A stretch of DNA of 64,000 bases from Warburgia ugandensis (lineage: Eukaryota; Streptophyta; Magnoliopsida; Canellales; Canellaceae): the NCBI GenBank assembly GCA_035236585.1, contig CP141137.1, positions 45,158,057 to 45,222,056 of the forward strand, in the 5' to 3' direction. Both the position numbers and the translations under genes were made by a program. This document shows positions 1 through 11,821 of the stretch, piece after piece (position 1 is the first letter of the stretch; every line of letters begins with the position of its first letter). Under the pieces are notes generated by a model, which worked only from the letters and a program-made list of their open reading frames with translations, was not told the origin of the DNA and did not search any database.

Positions 1-690
1 ATGACTTTAAAAGGAAATAGATTAAAAATATTCCTTATGCTTTAACTGTTGGAAGCCTAATGTATGCTTAGGTCTATACTAGACTAGATATTGTATTTGC
101 CATTGGAATGTTGAGAAGATATCAAAATAACCTAGGCTTGGACCATTGGAGAGCTACAAAAAAGGTCATGTGTTTCCTTCAAGGGACTAAATATTTCATG
201 CTTACGTATAGATGGACCAAGGATTGAGAGGTTATTGGGTATTCAGATACAGAGTGTGCTAGTTGTGTTGATTCTCTTAAGTCAACATCTCCATATATCT
301 TCTTATTTGCTAGAGGAGCTATATCTTGGAGAAGTGCAAAACAATCTTTGATTACTGTTATGGAAGCTGAGTTTGTTCCTTGCTTTAAGGAGACAAAACA
401 GGGTATTTGGTTGAAAATTTTTATATCTGAGCTTCTAGTTGTTGATTCTATCTTTGGGCCACTAAAGTTATATTGTGACAATTTAAATGATGTGTTCTTT
501 GTTAAGAATAATAAGAGTGGAAGTCAAAGTAAGATATTGACATTAAGTACTTAATAGTTGGAGAGCATATTAAAAGGAATGAAGTACTCATTGAACACAT
601 TTAGATTGAGCTAATGATTGTAGATCCTTTAACGAAAGGCATGCCACCAAATTTTTTTAAGGATCATGTAATACGATGGGACTTTGTTCT
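1..690 (+). pseudogene. Ty1/copia polyprotein end (reverse transcriptase tail and RNase H), broken
   Basis: This is the C-terminal end of a copia Pol polyprotein, whose RNase H removes the RNA strand during retrotransposon cDNA synthesis. Reading on the plus strand gives fragments in the family order: VGSLMYA, DHWRATKKVMCFLQGTKY, GYSDTECASCVDSLKSTS, GAISWRSAKQ, MEAEFVPC, LYCDNLNDVFF and DPLTKGMPP. The acidic residues expected of RNase H (D of GYSD, E of MEAEF, D of YCDN) are visible. The frame is broken by stops, for example after MYA near base 69 and before EVIGYSD, and it shifts near base 540. Everything upstream lies outside the window. The nearby 348-554 open frame is part of this domain and not a separate gene. 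Confidence 0.85.
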
Positions 691-1314
691 AATTTGTCAT
701 TTTCTATTCTAATTATGACACTATATTTATAACACATATTAATAGTAAAACTCTAAATTCTTGAACTTGTCTCCTTTTTTGTTTGTATACATTTATGGTT
801 GGAATGATAAATATTTGTGTTTGGACCCAGAAAAAACATTTAAGGATTATTCACAAAAATAAAAAACACCATATGAAAGTCTTTTCAAAGAAGAAAATAA
901 CATTGTGATACATGGAAGGTATTGCTTATTTGTAAAGAAGTTATCATCATGATTCATGAGACCTAGCATCTTGACTAGGCTAGAAAAGATTTAAATTCCT
1001 GTTGCAAGTGGTTCAAGATGTCTTGACATGTACAATGGCTTTGCATAGTAATATTTAAGTGAAGTTGCAAATGGATTTCTAAGAATTGTTGGATTTAGAT
1101 TTAGAGTCTACCCTTGATAAATGATCTACTACTAATTTAGTTACAAGGAAGAGTAAAAAAACTAAAAGTTAGTGATCAAATCAAGTGCAAGATGGTCCAA
1201 AGGTTAGGCTCATAAAAGTGAACTCGCCAATTAATATGCTGAAAAATTTTCAATTTATTGGAAGAAGGGAGCACATAAAGTAATTGTAATGTTGATGGGG
1301 TTAAGGATGCATGT
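691..1314. other. AT-rich stretch after the copia Pol end
   Basis: I see no gene here. By position it should hold the polypurine tract and 3' LTR of the copia element, but no second LTR copy is in the window for comparison, so an LTR cannot be delimited. Confidence 0.4.
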
Positions 1315-3955
1315 TGTAACTACTCGAATTTTTAAGTCCTATTTTTTTTTTTTTAAATTGGATTGAACATGAAAATGAATGTTTTATAAATTTTGAATCT
1401 TAGAAGTGAGATTTTATAGAAATCAAATTTGGTGGAAATACTGTCATAATTAGATTCTCCTAAAAAATGAAATCCAACAACACTAAGAACACTAAAAACG
1501 GAGTTTGAATGAAGTTACAATAAGTATAAGGGTATTTTGGTGATTTCATAAAAGTATGATAATATGTTTCAAAAAAATGGAAAGTGTCAAAATTATAGGG
1601 GGTCATTTTTTATAATAACATCCCCCACTCTGACTCCTTCGCAGGGGAAGAAGGTTGGTGATTGCGCTGCCCTTAAAGAAAGTGGATCACTGGCAATAAA
1701 TACCTCCACCTCCACCTCCACCTCCACCTCATCCTCCATCACAGTCTCCTTTCTCCTCCCTGGACATCATCTCCCTTCCCTCTCCCTTTTCCCCTACTCC
1801 CTCTGGCTACGCTTTTTCTCCATCATTTTTGGCTACTAGGGTTCTGTTAGGCATAGGCAGATTTGCACCCACAAAAAAAACTACCAAATCCACTTCATCC
1901 GGTTGTTAGGTAAAGTTCCTCCCCTATCTCTCCCTTCCCCTCCTTTTTTGTGGCATATTCCCCTTAGATCCAGGCTAGATTTGCTCTCACCGGCTAGCGA
2001 ATCACTAGTAAAAATAGATTCGTTGGATCTAAGATGGTACCCACTCAAGGACAACTCAGATGGGAGATCTGAGTTGTTTGAATAATCCATGAGACCAGGA
2101 AACCCTAAAATCGTCAAACACAGTGAATTTAGAGTCATCCTAAGTGTTGATCAGTGACCAAAATGATCTGATGATCCAATCTAGACTGTCTCATCTCGAT
2201 CAGCCTAATCAAGCGACCAGGATGCTCTCTAATGACACGCAATGGACATGCATCTGCTATGTGCGACTCCGTGCATGTGACGTGTGTGACACGGTTGTGG
2301 TTCGATTGGAACGTTGCTGCATCTTGGAACCAAGATGTAGCGCAGTGCGTTACTATTGCCAAGATGCACTGGTGCATTCTTGAAGCATGTCTCATTCCGG
2401 TGTATCTCGATAATCTCGTCTTGATGTGTTTTGCCCCAAAATTTCAATCTGGACTGTTTAAAAGGATTTGAAATAAAAAATCTCTAATTTAGAAGGTTAT
2501 AAAAGTTTGATTTATGATTGAAAAGGTTTGTTGGACTCTTCTTGATGACACAAGCCTGTTTATATAATAAAATTTAAGATAAGAGAACAATTCTAATTGA
2601 TCATGACCTAGAAACTACAAAATTTTCATAAATCTATTAGATCAAAGGTAATCAGACCCAAGAAGTGATGAATTAGATATTGTACTAGATCTATATACAC
2701 AGATCAACTCTAAACTAAAGACATCATTCCTTGGATCATTGATCTAACCATTGATAGATAGGATCAGAGTTTAGATTGGTGATCTAGGCTGTTGATTTGT
2801 GAATCTAATTAACGATCTACGGAGAATGAAAAATAATAATTAGATTCTTACCCTTAATTTATGCCCAGGACCCCACAAAGACCTTGAAAGAGATCAGGAT
2901 TCGAATTAAACAAAAACACGAATGACACCTAAGTAACATCCTTGAGGTAGGCAGTCTGATGCTACTAAGTTTCAATTGAATTTTAAAACTTAAATGATTT
3001 TCTTGAAACTATTTCCTTTTTTAGTATGTTTTTAAAGTGACAATGAGGAGTAGCTATGCTTGCAATTTTATATGCAAAATTTTATGGAATTAAGGTTCAG
3101 TTAACCTTTAAATAATTAAATATATGGCATTCTTATAATAAGCATGCAAATTATGTCCATGATTCATGATCTCATTTGAAAATGCTACTTCCTATATTTC
3201 TTAAAGTCAATTCTTATTCTTGAATGATAGAGCAATTTCATATATGCATTAATCGAATGTTTTGAGATTGGTTGCATAAATTGAATGATTTAGTATATGC
3301 TAAAGATTGTATAATCCTATGATTTTTTAGTTTGGAACATATGTATGTATCTATGTTTGTTTAGGCTGGTGAGCCTATTAGCATTATGCTAAGAGGTTGT
3401 ACGGGGTTGGCCTCCCAACCTCTAACCACCAGAGGTGGTAGGTATCCGTGCCCAAAGAGGCACTTGTTTTTCTCGACTACTGTGGTAGGGAAACAACCAC
3501 TAGAGGTGTTCATGACACCCTTTTTAAGACTTATCCACAGTTCCCATGGAGGCTGTGGTAGTTAGTCTTTAGATACTGGAGATCGACGATTCAGAGAGCA
3601 AGTCATGAGCATGGTGGTCCTTATGATTTTTGTTTTTGCATCACCATGTATAGTATTTTATGATGGTATTTAGACGAGTACTCATGATTAGTCGGCTGAT
3701 GTGTTCACCGAGATACCCACATGCATAATAACTACCATAGGGTTGGGATTTCTAATATCTGGTTTTATCGATTACTTGCAGTCCTTATATTATTGATTGA
3801 TTGATTTTGTTAGTAATTTTCTTGCTTGAATATAGAAATGTTTAGTTGATTTATGCATGAATATCCATGTTCATATAAGATGATGACATGGTTTTATTAC
3901 CTAAAAAACCCTTCTTAAAATTATGGATGTTGTATGCAGTGTTTTCGATTTAGTA
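1315..3955 (+). mobile_element. Partial long LTR of a Ty3/gypsy-like element, 3' end missing
   Basis: The start TGTAACTACTCG at 1315 resembles the starts of the complete solo LTRs at 5495 and 16585. About 155 bases in comes the shared block 'AATCCAACAACAC...AACGGAGTTTGAATGAAG', also present at about 4429, 5649 and 16690. Further on are the 'gggggtcatttt' block (about 1600) and the 'ggctggtgagcctattagcattatgctaagagg' type region (about 3360-3540), whose counterparts lie at about 7395 and 18440. The final few hundred bases of the family (the 'cacaagc...ttgttgaggcattgc' region and the end motif) are absent, and L1 sequence begins near 3960. A CTCCAC hexamer run sits at about 1702-1731. Non-coding; Del/Tekay-type is my guess from LTR length only. 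Confidence 0.65.
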
Positions 3956-3979
3956 GCATTAGATCACCTATTAGGTATG

Positions 3980-4275
3980 ACAAAAACTCAACCAAATGAA
4001 AGAAGGGAATGTCCCAAATGGAGAAGATTAAGGTTTCCTAGGTTGACATAGTGGAGAAGATCATGGGAAGAATACTAGGATCATTTGGAGGTTTAATAGT
4101 TGCATGGGACCAAAGCACAATCAGATTGGTGGGAATTATTATGGTGCATATTCAATCTCAATTTGTTTAAAAAAATGAATTTGTTGGATCTTGCTAAAAC
4201 TTACGCTTCTAATGTCTTTTCAAAGAGAGAACCAAAGTGCCAAGAGATATTGGGAATCAATATAGGGTGAGAAGG
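3980..4275 (+). pseudogene. L1-type LINE ORF2, endonuclease part 1 (broken)
   Basis: L1 ORF2 encodes an apurinic-type endonuclease followed by reverse transcriptase. This segment reads MSQMEKIKVS, a stop, then VDIVEKIMGRILGSFGG and LIVAWDQSTIRLVG. These correspond to the 'ETK' region and the 'GG..V.WD' strand of plant L1 endonucleases. The frame stops at about 4170. The segment ends abruptly at 4275, where a solo LTR has been inserted; the endonuclease resumes at 10384. The 5' end of the LINE is not recognisable and seems to be lost near 3960. Confidence 0.75.
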
Positions 4276-5494
4276 CGCAATATCCACTACTTTTAAATCC
4301 TGGAAAATGCATAATTTTGTGAAAATTTGGAAGTTTGTGAAAATTGAGGAATTGGGAATTTGAAAATTTAAGAGAGGAAATCATGAGTTAAAACCTCAAT
4401 AATTGGAATGTACGCGAGAAAATACAATCCAACGCTGAAAATAGAGTTCAAATGAGGAAGTTATGGGACTTCAAAGTTAGGGGTATTTTGGTAATTAAAT
4501 AAAAACATATAATTTGGGAATTAAAATTATCAAATCTAGATTCTACTCATTGATATGAATTCAATGACACTAAGTTTGTTGAAATTAGAGTTCGGATGAA
4601 TAAATAGTAATTTTTCACTAGTGGGCCCTACTTGCAAAAATTTGACTCAGACAGTCAAGATACTTTGGAATGTCATAATTCGTGGTCAGCATGCTTTTGA
4701 TTGAAATTATGATGTTTGAAAAACATCATTAACATAAGCAAATAAAGGAAAAAGAAATAAAATAGAATAAGTAAAAGAGAGGGCCATTTTGATATGGCAC
4801 CCTCATTCAAGTAAAACATGAAGAGATAGATCTACGATATGTTCTGAAACCCTATAGAATCAAGGAAAACCCGATGGGAAAGAAGAAAAAAAGAAAAGGA
4901 GAAGGAGGGGCAGGGGCAGGGGCAGGGGGGAGAGAGGAAAGGGAAAGGGAAAGGAGGAGAAGGGAGAGAGAGGAAAGGAGAGGGGGAAGGTCGGATTTGT
5001 ACACCAGAAAAGTGGTAGCCACACTGGAGACGAAGGAGGCATTAGGGTTTTTTGTCATAAAAAAAATTGGCATCGCTGGTGAGGAGGACTGCACAGATAT
5101 TTGATCCGAGTCGTCCATTTTGCTCCGCACAAAGAGGGGATCATAAGCCCCTTGGTTCCACAGTGATTGGAGAGGCAAATGATGCGGGATTGGAGGGAAA
5201 GCTGTGCGTTCATGAAACATTACTGGGGAATTTCAACGAAATCTATTTTCTCCGCCAATTATGGAGGAGTTAAGAGCATTTTAGATGTAAGATCCTTCTT
5301 CAAATCCATTTATTTGTCCAATTTGTTTATTGTTTTGAGGAATATGCTAGATCTAGGGTTTTGGTCTAGTAAGGAAGGGAGAAGACAACTGGAATTCTTT
5401 AGTTCCATAGAATTCCAGTCCCCAGAATTTTAAGTGTAAAATCTGAAATTCTCAAGTTCCATGAAATTCCAGTTCCGCAATTGTAAGTGTAAAC

Positions 5495-8300
5495 TGTAAT
5501 GACTCCATTTTTGTAACCTTGAAATCCTATGTTGGTAATGAAAAGTTCACTTTTTGAGATAAGGGTATTTTGGTCATTTCACTGTTTACCCTAACTAGAC
5601 CCAAAAATTTGGTCCTTAGAATGGTACTTTTAGGTGCATCTCAGAAAAAGGAATCCAACGCCTTAAAGAACGCCTAAAACAGAGTTCGTATGAAGAAGTT
5701 ACGGCCGTTTAAAGATTAGGGGCAATTTTGTAATTTATCTTTAAAAAACGAAAAAGATGAAAAATGCAGGGGGCCATTTTGATAATGGAACCCCCTGTCT
5801 TCTTCCTCCTCCTAATTTCTCCAGAAATCCCCCCTCTCCCATTTTTTCGAGAAACACTAGCACCACCTCTGCAAGGCGGTGCCAGGGGAAATGGCAGCAC
5901 CGCCATTGGCAGCACTGCCTTTCACCCTCTATAAAAAACCCCTCTCCCTCTTCCTCTGATCAGCCCTTCTTCATCTCGTCTAGCTGCTCATAGCTAGGGT
6001 TCCAGCATAAAACGAAGAAGGAAATCGCATGCCAGCGGAAAAGGGGAAACCAACTCAGCTGAGCCAGGTAAGAACCCATCTTCTTCTCTTCTCCCTCTTC
6101 CTTTTCCCCCAGATCCAGACTGGATCTGGGTCATTTTGCTGCCAAAATTTGCTGGATTTTCAAAAAGAACTAGATGGGCTGAAACTCGTCACAGATGGCA
6201 CATCCCAGGGAACACGGGAGTGATGCATGCGCGTAACGAGTCCCCACCCCTTTCCATATCGAGTTCCTTTCTTCCCTTCCCAGATCCACGCCGAATATGG
6301 GTGTTTTTTGGCTAGGGAAACACCGTAAAAATTGGAGAAGGCAGGTTTCCTCTGAAAACCCGTCAAAACACAGTTTTCATGGGGACGCACCCCGTGACAC
6401 ACCTGAGTGACGTGTCCCCTGGGGCGAGCATCGCGTGCACGCAAGCGTGCGGCAGGCTTCCAGCTTGTCTAGGACGTGTAGGGTGTCTTGGGTGCCAAAA
6501 CGCGGCCCGCCTGCAACAAAGACGCATCCGCAGGATCCTGACTGGGACACGCACTGTGGTGTGCTGCTCAGACATGCACCCAGTTGCGATCTCAGTCGTG
6601 GCTCGACCAGGACACACACACGTCTCGGGAACGGTGACGCAGGGCCCGTTTTGGGCCTTCTATGTATTCTTAACACTAAAATACCCATAACTTGAGTTCT
6701 AGGACTCCGATTGGGGCATCGTGAGAGGCGTTGTGTCTGTATCGATGGAGTGGACACACCCAAACCATAAAATACCTGATAAAACCCCTCTCTAAAGCTG
6801 ACATGACCTTTAAACTATGATAGTGGTGCGGGGCCACTAAACCTTTGCAAACCTGACTATACCAAGGCCTAGTTAGGGACCTTAGGAGGCCCTTAGGCAT
6901 GGGAATGAACCCTTAATTCCTAAGTAGTGAGATAAATTATTCTAGAATCTATAGAAATAGGCCAAGCTAACCTTTTTCCCCTAAACCATGTCCAGGAACG
7001 TACGAGGACAAGGGGACTAGCGCGATCAAACCAGGTAGGTGTCCTATTGCTACTAGACTTTTAAAAAGAACCCATGATGCTTTGAGAATGCATGTTTTGA
7101 GTCATGGTTGCTTTTCTAATGCGTGTTTTAAGTTTTTAAGTTACATGTCCTGTCTTTATGCGTATATCATATAAACTTATGTTACATCCTTGTGCACATG
7201 ACCTGTTTAGCATGAATTGATTTCATAAATGAACTTAGCATGCATATGAAAAATACATTGCGCATATATTGCCAAAACATGTGTTACATGCATAGACATG
7301 TTTTGAAAAAGGATTCTTGTCTGCATGATACATACATAAACATGCTTTGAAAAGAGAAAAGAGGTTCTTACCTGCTTGATAGTATATGATTTGGGCTAGT
7401 AAGCTTGTGGGCGCTATGCCGAGAGGTTCGGGGTGGCCTCGCAGCCTCTACCATTGTAGGTGGAAAGGGTACCACGCCAAAAAAGGCTTGTCCTCACTTT
7501 GATTGCTGTGGTAAACGAGGACTACCACTGGAGGTGTCACGGCACCCGTTGAAGTGTCATATGCCCCATGGAGGCTATGACCGAGAGTCCCTAGGTGCCC
7601 GGGACCACACAGCGCTGAGGTCGTGGGCATAGTGTGCCCTATGTTTTTGAGGATTTACTTGCATGCATGTGGCATGACATGAGTATGGTTGACCATAGAT
7701 CCATGAGTTGGATTCAGTTGAGCATCTTATGCATATCATAGTATATGTTTATGATATCTATGTTACTTTTGACTTAGATTATGCGATTCTTTAAGTCGTC
7801 AGTATTCTATTTTGACAATGGCTTTTAATATCGATATTGAACATGAGTGTCCAAACATGCACATGGTTTAAAGAACATATGGTTTAAAACATAGCATGCA
7901 TTTTAAAACTAGTAATGATAAACTCCTACTGAATATAGTGTATACTCACCCAATCCTTAATATTTTTCAGATACAAGTAAACACTTAAGGACAGGATACA
8001 CCCGTGACAGAGAACATCCAGATTAAGTACAAGTAAGTAAACCCCTACCTTATCTTTTAGTGAATGTTACTTGATTGTAGTTACTCTCTGTAGCTGGGGC
8101 TGTGACTAACACTTTCTTGGGAATAGAGTTGATTTAAAAATATGCCATGGCTATATGATTTGAAAACGTGTTTTGACACTCGGGGTTTTATACGAAAGAT
8201 TGCTTTCCAAAACAAAAGATTTTCATGCATTTCATATTTCTAAAGCAAGAGATCTCACCTTTTTATGAAATTTGCATCATATGAAACCGGGGTCATCACA
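5495..8300 (+). mobile_element. Solo LTR (2806 bp) nested inside the 4276-10383 solo LTR
   Basis: It starts TGTAATGACTCC at 5495 and ends GGGGTCATCACA at 8300; the two ends are imperfect inverted complements and follow the TG...CA rule. The flanks are TAAAC (5490-5494) and TAAAC (8301-8305), a perfect 5-bp target duplication. The family block 'AATCCAACGCCTTAAAGAACG' begins at about 5649. A GC-rich stretch rich in 'gacgca/gtgtcc' lies at about 6380-6660, and the 'gggctagtaagcttgtgggcgctatgccgagagg' type region at about 7394. No coding sequence is supported; the short open frames on both strands in the GC-rich part are incidental. Confidence 0.9.
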
Positions 8301-9280
8301 TAAACTTTGGAATTCTTGAGTTCTACATAGTTCGAGTTCTAGAATTTCATGTGTAAAAATCTCACCTACTAGGAATTATGAAAGGATTAGAATTCCAATC
8401 AAGTAGCACCTAATTGTTCAATTAGGAAATGTAATATATTGATTTTGAATTAGAAGGATAATTAACTATTTTGATTATATATGGTATCAGATTCAAACTG
8501 TAAGATCAATTGTAAAAGATAGAACCAACCACTTTCAAACCGTCTTACCCATTGGACTATCTTTAAAATATTAATCCAACTATTTAATCTTGTTGAAAAT
8601 TACTAGATCTAGATATCTGCGACTATTGAATGATGGTTCACACAAATTGAAGCCTTTGATGGGTTAGAATTCTTGTAGGACGACTTTGAACAATAGATAG
8701 ACGATACATTCCCACCATGGAAATTATCCTTGAAGTTAGACCCCAAGATTCTTTACAATCATTAAAAGATAGGTGAGGATCAAAGTGAGACCACTTTCGG
8801 CTATCAGATCATACTTAAACCTAATTATCTATGTGTATATGAATGTATTGAGAAAAGGATTATTATGCATTGTATAGATGGAAGCGTTCGTGGTTGAGTG
8901 TGAAAGGATGGCGATCAATGCTAGTGGAATTGAAGTACCATGATTATCGCGGTAGGTGATTACTTTTGGGTTTTCCATGATTTCATGGATCATGACATAT
9001 TATTTGGGACCTTTGAAGCATGAGTTTTATACATTATCATGTTTTCATTAAAATTCCTTTATTATACATGATTGATATTATGACATCTTGATCTAAATGA
9101 TTTAGCCATATATTTTAATATATGACTGATGGTACGTTACATGCCTCTGACCAGATATTATTAAGATTGTTACACATGGGAGATTTTATGCTTTGTTGAT
9201 TGGATTAATTGAGGTTGTTATGAAACACATCTTCTTGTGAGTGACCTGATTTGTCTAAGTACCCAGTGTGAGTCAAAGGG

Positions 9281-9543
9281 TGAAAATAAGATTGGAAAGC
9301 GTCTTCCTATGAGTGGGCTGAGTTGCTTGATTGTCTCATGTGGGTGACAGGGTGAAAACAAGATTGGAACGCATCTTCCCGTGAGTGGCCTAAGTGCTTC
9401 TTGTGGGTGAAAGGGTGAAAATGGGATTGGAATGCATCTTCCCGTGAGTGGCCTGAGTGTTTCGTGTGGGTGAAAGGGAGAAAACGGGATTGGAACGCAT
9501 CTTGCTGTGAGTGCCTGAGTGCCTTGTCGTGGGTGAAAGTGGA
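9281..9543 (+). repeat. 63-bp minisatellite inside the solo LTR
   Basis: Four tandem units begin at 9281 (72 bp), 9353 (63 bp), 9416 (63 bp) and 9479 (about 64 bp). Each has the pattern tgaaaa-n-ggattggaacgcatcttcccgtgagtggcctgagtg-n-gtgggtgaaaggg. Because 63 is a multiple of three, the minus strand is open here and yields an artificial 21-residue protein repeat. The repeat occupies a place where sister LTRs have different sequence. Confidence 0.85.
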
Positions 9544-10383
9544 AGTACTTAGAGTTAGTCCCATATTACCGTGAGTGTAGTTGAGACACTCATAGGGCTT
9601 GGTCATGCATGGTGTTCTATTGACTATGACATGCATTATTTTATTCTATGGACAAGGAATCTTATTATTTTGAGGGATGTATATCCATGTATTTCTCATG
9701 CTTTGTATGACATGATACTTAGGTTTGATATCAATTTGTTCAGATTATAATTTTCCTGTATTATTCATTATGGGTGTCTGATGTTTTGTGTGCTATGTAT
9801 ATATTCATCTTATGAGATATGATTTCATCGTATTTATTATTGAATGTGAATCACCTACACAAGCATAGGTTATTGAGGCATTGCCAACGCTAAGGGAAAG
9901 TAGGTGGAGCAGCATTGATTAGGGCGAGGACTATTTGCATTTTTGTATTTAGAGACTGATTAGTGTATGTCTCTTGGAGTTGTGGTAGATTTTTTGAGCT
10001 ATACATGGATGTTTATGTTTGGGATAGATTGGACCCATATCATTATATAACGTACATTTACTTGCATATGGGTATGATGTGGTGATCATGGATGGAACCC
10101 TGGGATTTTGGACTTATTATTATTGACTTGCTATGGCTTATGTTAATTTATTGTGGTTTTGAATTGAGCATGCTCAGAGTATCAGAGATTTGATTTTGGT
10201 CTTAGGTCATAGTTTTGGGTGTTGGATGACCCTCGGGGTTTTCTTTTTGTATTTCTTTTGAAAGTTGTGTTGTTTATGAAACTTGTGAGTTTTTATTTTT
10301 AGGGATCTCGCCTATTTAATAAAACTAATTATTTCTATTATTATATATACCATAAAGAGGTTTAGAAAACCCGAGGTGTCACA

Positions 10384-11412
10384 TAAGGACCATTAATCTA
10401 TGGTGATGGTTTCAATGTCATCAACTCATGTGGAGAAAGAAATTCAACTTCAGCCTTCACTCTTGCAGTGATCTCCTTCAACAATTTTCTTCACAACAAT
10501 GAGTTGATTGATCTTCCTCTCAGTCAAGGTCTATACACATGGAACAAAAATAAACACCTCCAATATTTAGCAAAATGGCTAGATTTCTTTCTGATGTGGG
10601 GTGGCTCTCTACTTACCTAAACACATCATGTTTAATTCTTCAAGAAAGAGCATCAGATCATGAGTCCATTTTGCTCAAAATTTTTGTAGAATCTTGTAGT
10701 CATAAGCCATTTTATTTTGAGATTGCATGGCTATCGGATCCAAGCCTTATTTATAGGATTTAAGAACTGTGGTCTTGAGCAACTAAGAGCCTACATTCAA
10801 ATGCCACCATAAATCTTGCTTTGAAGCTAAAATTTATCAAATAGAAGTTGAAAAATGGGCGAAAGATTAGGATATGGATCAAATCAACCACTTTTCATCT
10901 TTACTAAAAGATCTCTCTCCTATCATTTTGGAAGACAAGCTAGCCTTCTAAAGTTAAGAGGCAATTAAATTTAGAAATAAGATTAATGTTAATTAAGTCT
11001 GTGGAATTCTATATATGAGGAATTCTAGTGATAACAAAGGTCTTGTGTTAAATGGCTTGAAGTAGGAGATCGTAACATAAAATTCTTTCACCACGACAAG
11101 CACACATAAAAGTTTTAATCACATTTTCTCCTTAGTTGTCAATGGAAGAAAATTGGAAAATTCAGACGATATCTCATGTGAAATAATAGAGAAAATTATA
11201 CTCTTTTGAGGATTGAAATTGCCCATTTTTGAATAATATCAAATTCAAACCTTAGATGAGGAAATCAAAAACAAACTTGAACTTCCTTTCATAAAAAAAA
11301 GAAGTTGAAGAAATCATATCCAGTTGTGAATGATATTGTAGTCTTGCCTTGGATGGATTTGCATTTGATTCTATCAGATATGCTAGCACTTTATCAAATA
11401 TGATGTCTTTTG
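10384..11412 (+). pseudogene. L1-type LINE ORF2, endonuclease part 2 to start of reverse transcriptase (broken)
   Basis: This continues the LINE from 4275. Readable pieces are YGDGFNVINSCGERN, FNNFLHNNELIDLPLS, GLYTWNKNK and ASDHESILLK, matching the endonuclease motifs 'GGDFN', 'DLPL.G..TW.N' and 'SDH.P'. Then come VKWLEVGDRNIKFFHH (family 'WLK.GD.NTKFFH') and LELPFIKK...EVEEIISSCE...LALDGFAFDSI (family 'A.GPDGF' start of reverse transcriptase). In-frame stops and shifts occur throughout, so no protein can be made. A MITE interrupts the sequence at 11416. Confidence 0.85.
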
Positions 11413-11415
11413 TTA

Positions 11416-11818
11416 GAGGAATGCTAAACCAAAGCACTCAAACAAAGTGCAAAGTACAAAGCACTCATTTTAGTATGGAAAGGACCTATTTTTGAATAAT
11501 CTAACCAATTCATCTCATTTATCTTTCTTTAGATATCTTCACTCAAAAAATCAAGAATTTTGGATGATTAGAACATGTTAAAAATGTATTTCAAGTTGTT
11601 AAATTTAGGTTTTTTTTAGTAGATAGTTTTGCTATTTATTTTTTATAAAAGAAAATACAACTTTTCAAATGCTAAACTCATCCAACCAGCATGCTTTTTA
11701 CTAAATAGTCATTCATATTAGGAGCAACAGTCAAATCATTCAAAAGTGGCCCCTTCCATGTGAAAATGAGTGCTTTGGTTTTGGAACTTCGTTTGAGTGC
11801 TTTGGTCTAACATTCCTC
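11416..11818. mobile_element. 403-bp MITE with about 35-bp terminal inverted repeats and TTA target duplication
   Basis: The left terminus GAGGAATGCTAAACCAAAGC continues ACTCAAACAAAGT. The right terminus, read on the minus strand, is GAGGAATGTTAGACCAAAGC followed by ACTCAAACGAAGT, so about 30 of 33 bases agree. The flanks are TTA (11413-11415) and TTA (11819-11821). A TTA duplication with long inverted repeats and no coding capacity fits a Tourist-like MITE mobilised by PIF/Harbinger transposases. It sits inside L1 reverse transcriptase sequence and so is younger than the L1. Confidence 0.85.
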
Positions 11819-11821
11819 TTA

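Larger units (their letters stand above)
4276..10383 (+). mobile_element. Solo LTR (about 3.3 kb) inserted in the L1, itself carrying a nested solo LTR
   Basis: The left end CGCAATATCC at 4276 matches the family start TGTAATATCC after two transitions. The right end GAGGTGTCACA at 10383 is the expected inverted complement. The flanks are GAAGG (4271-4275) and TAAGG (10384-10388), a 5-bp target duplication with one mismatch, and the L1 endonuclease frame continues across the insertion. The family block 'AATCCAACGCTGAAAATAGAG' lies at about 4429 and 'cacctacacaagcataggttattgaggcattgcc' at about 9852. Removing the nested LTR at 5495-8300 and one 5-bp repeat leaves about 3297 bp. No coding sequence is present, so the element has collapsed to a solo LTR. 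Confidence 0.8.

Noticed and set aside
4852..5220. Leucine/serine/proline-rich frame
   Set aside because: Low-complexity GA/CT-rich part of an LTR.
6160..6763. Cluster of overlapping open frames on both strands, GC-rich, cysteine- and arginine-rich
   Set aside because: Lies in the GC-rich block of the 5495-8300 solo LTR; frames on both strands and no family match.
9307..9636. Minus-strand 109-codon frame with 21-residue repeats
   Set aside because: Explained by the 63-bp minisatellite within a solo LTR.
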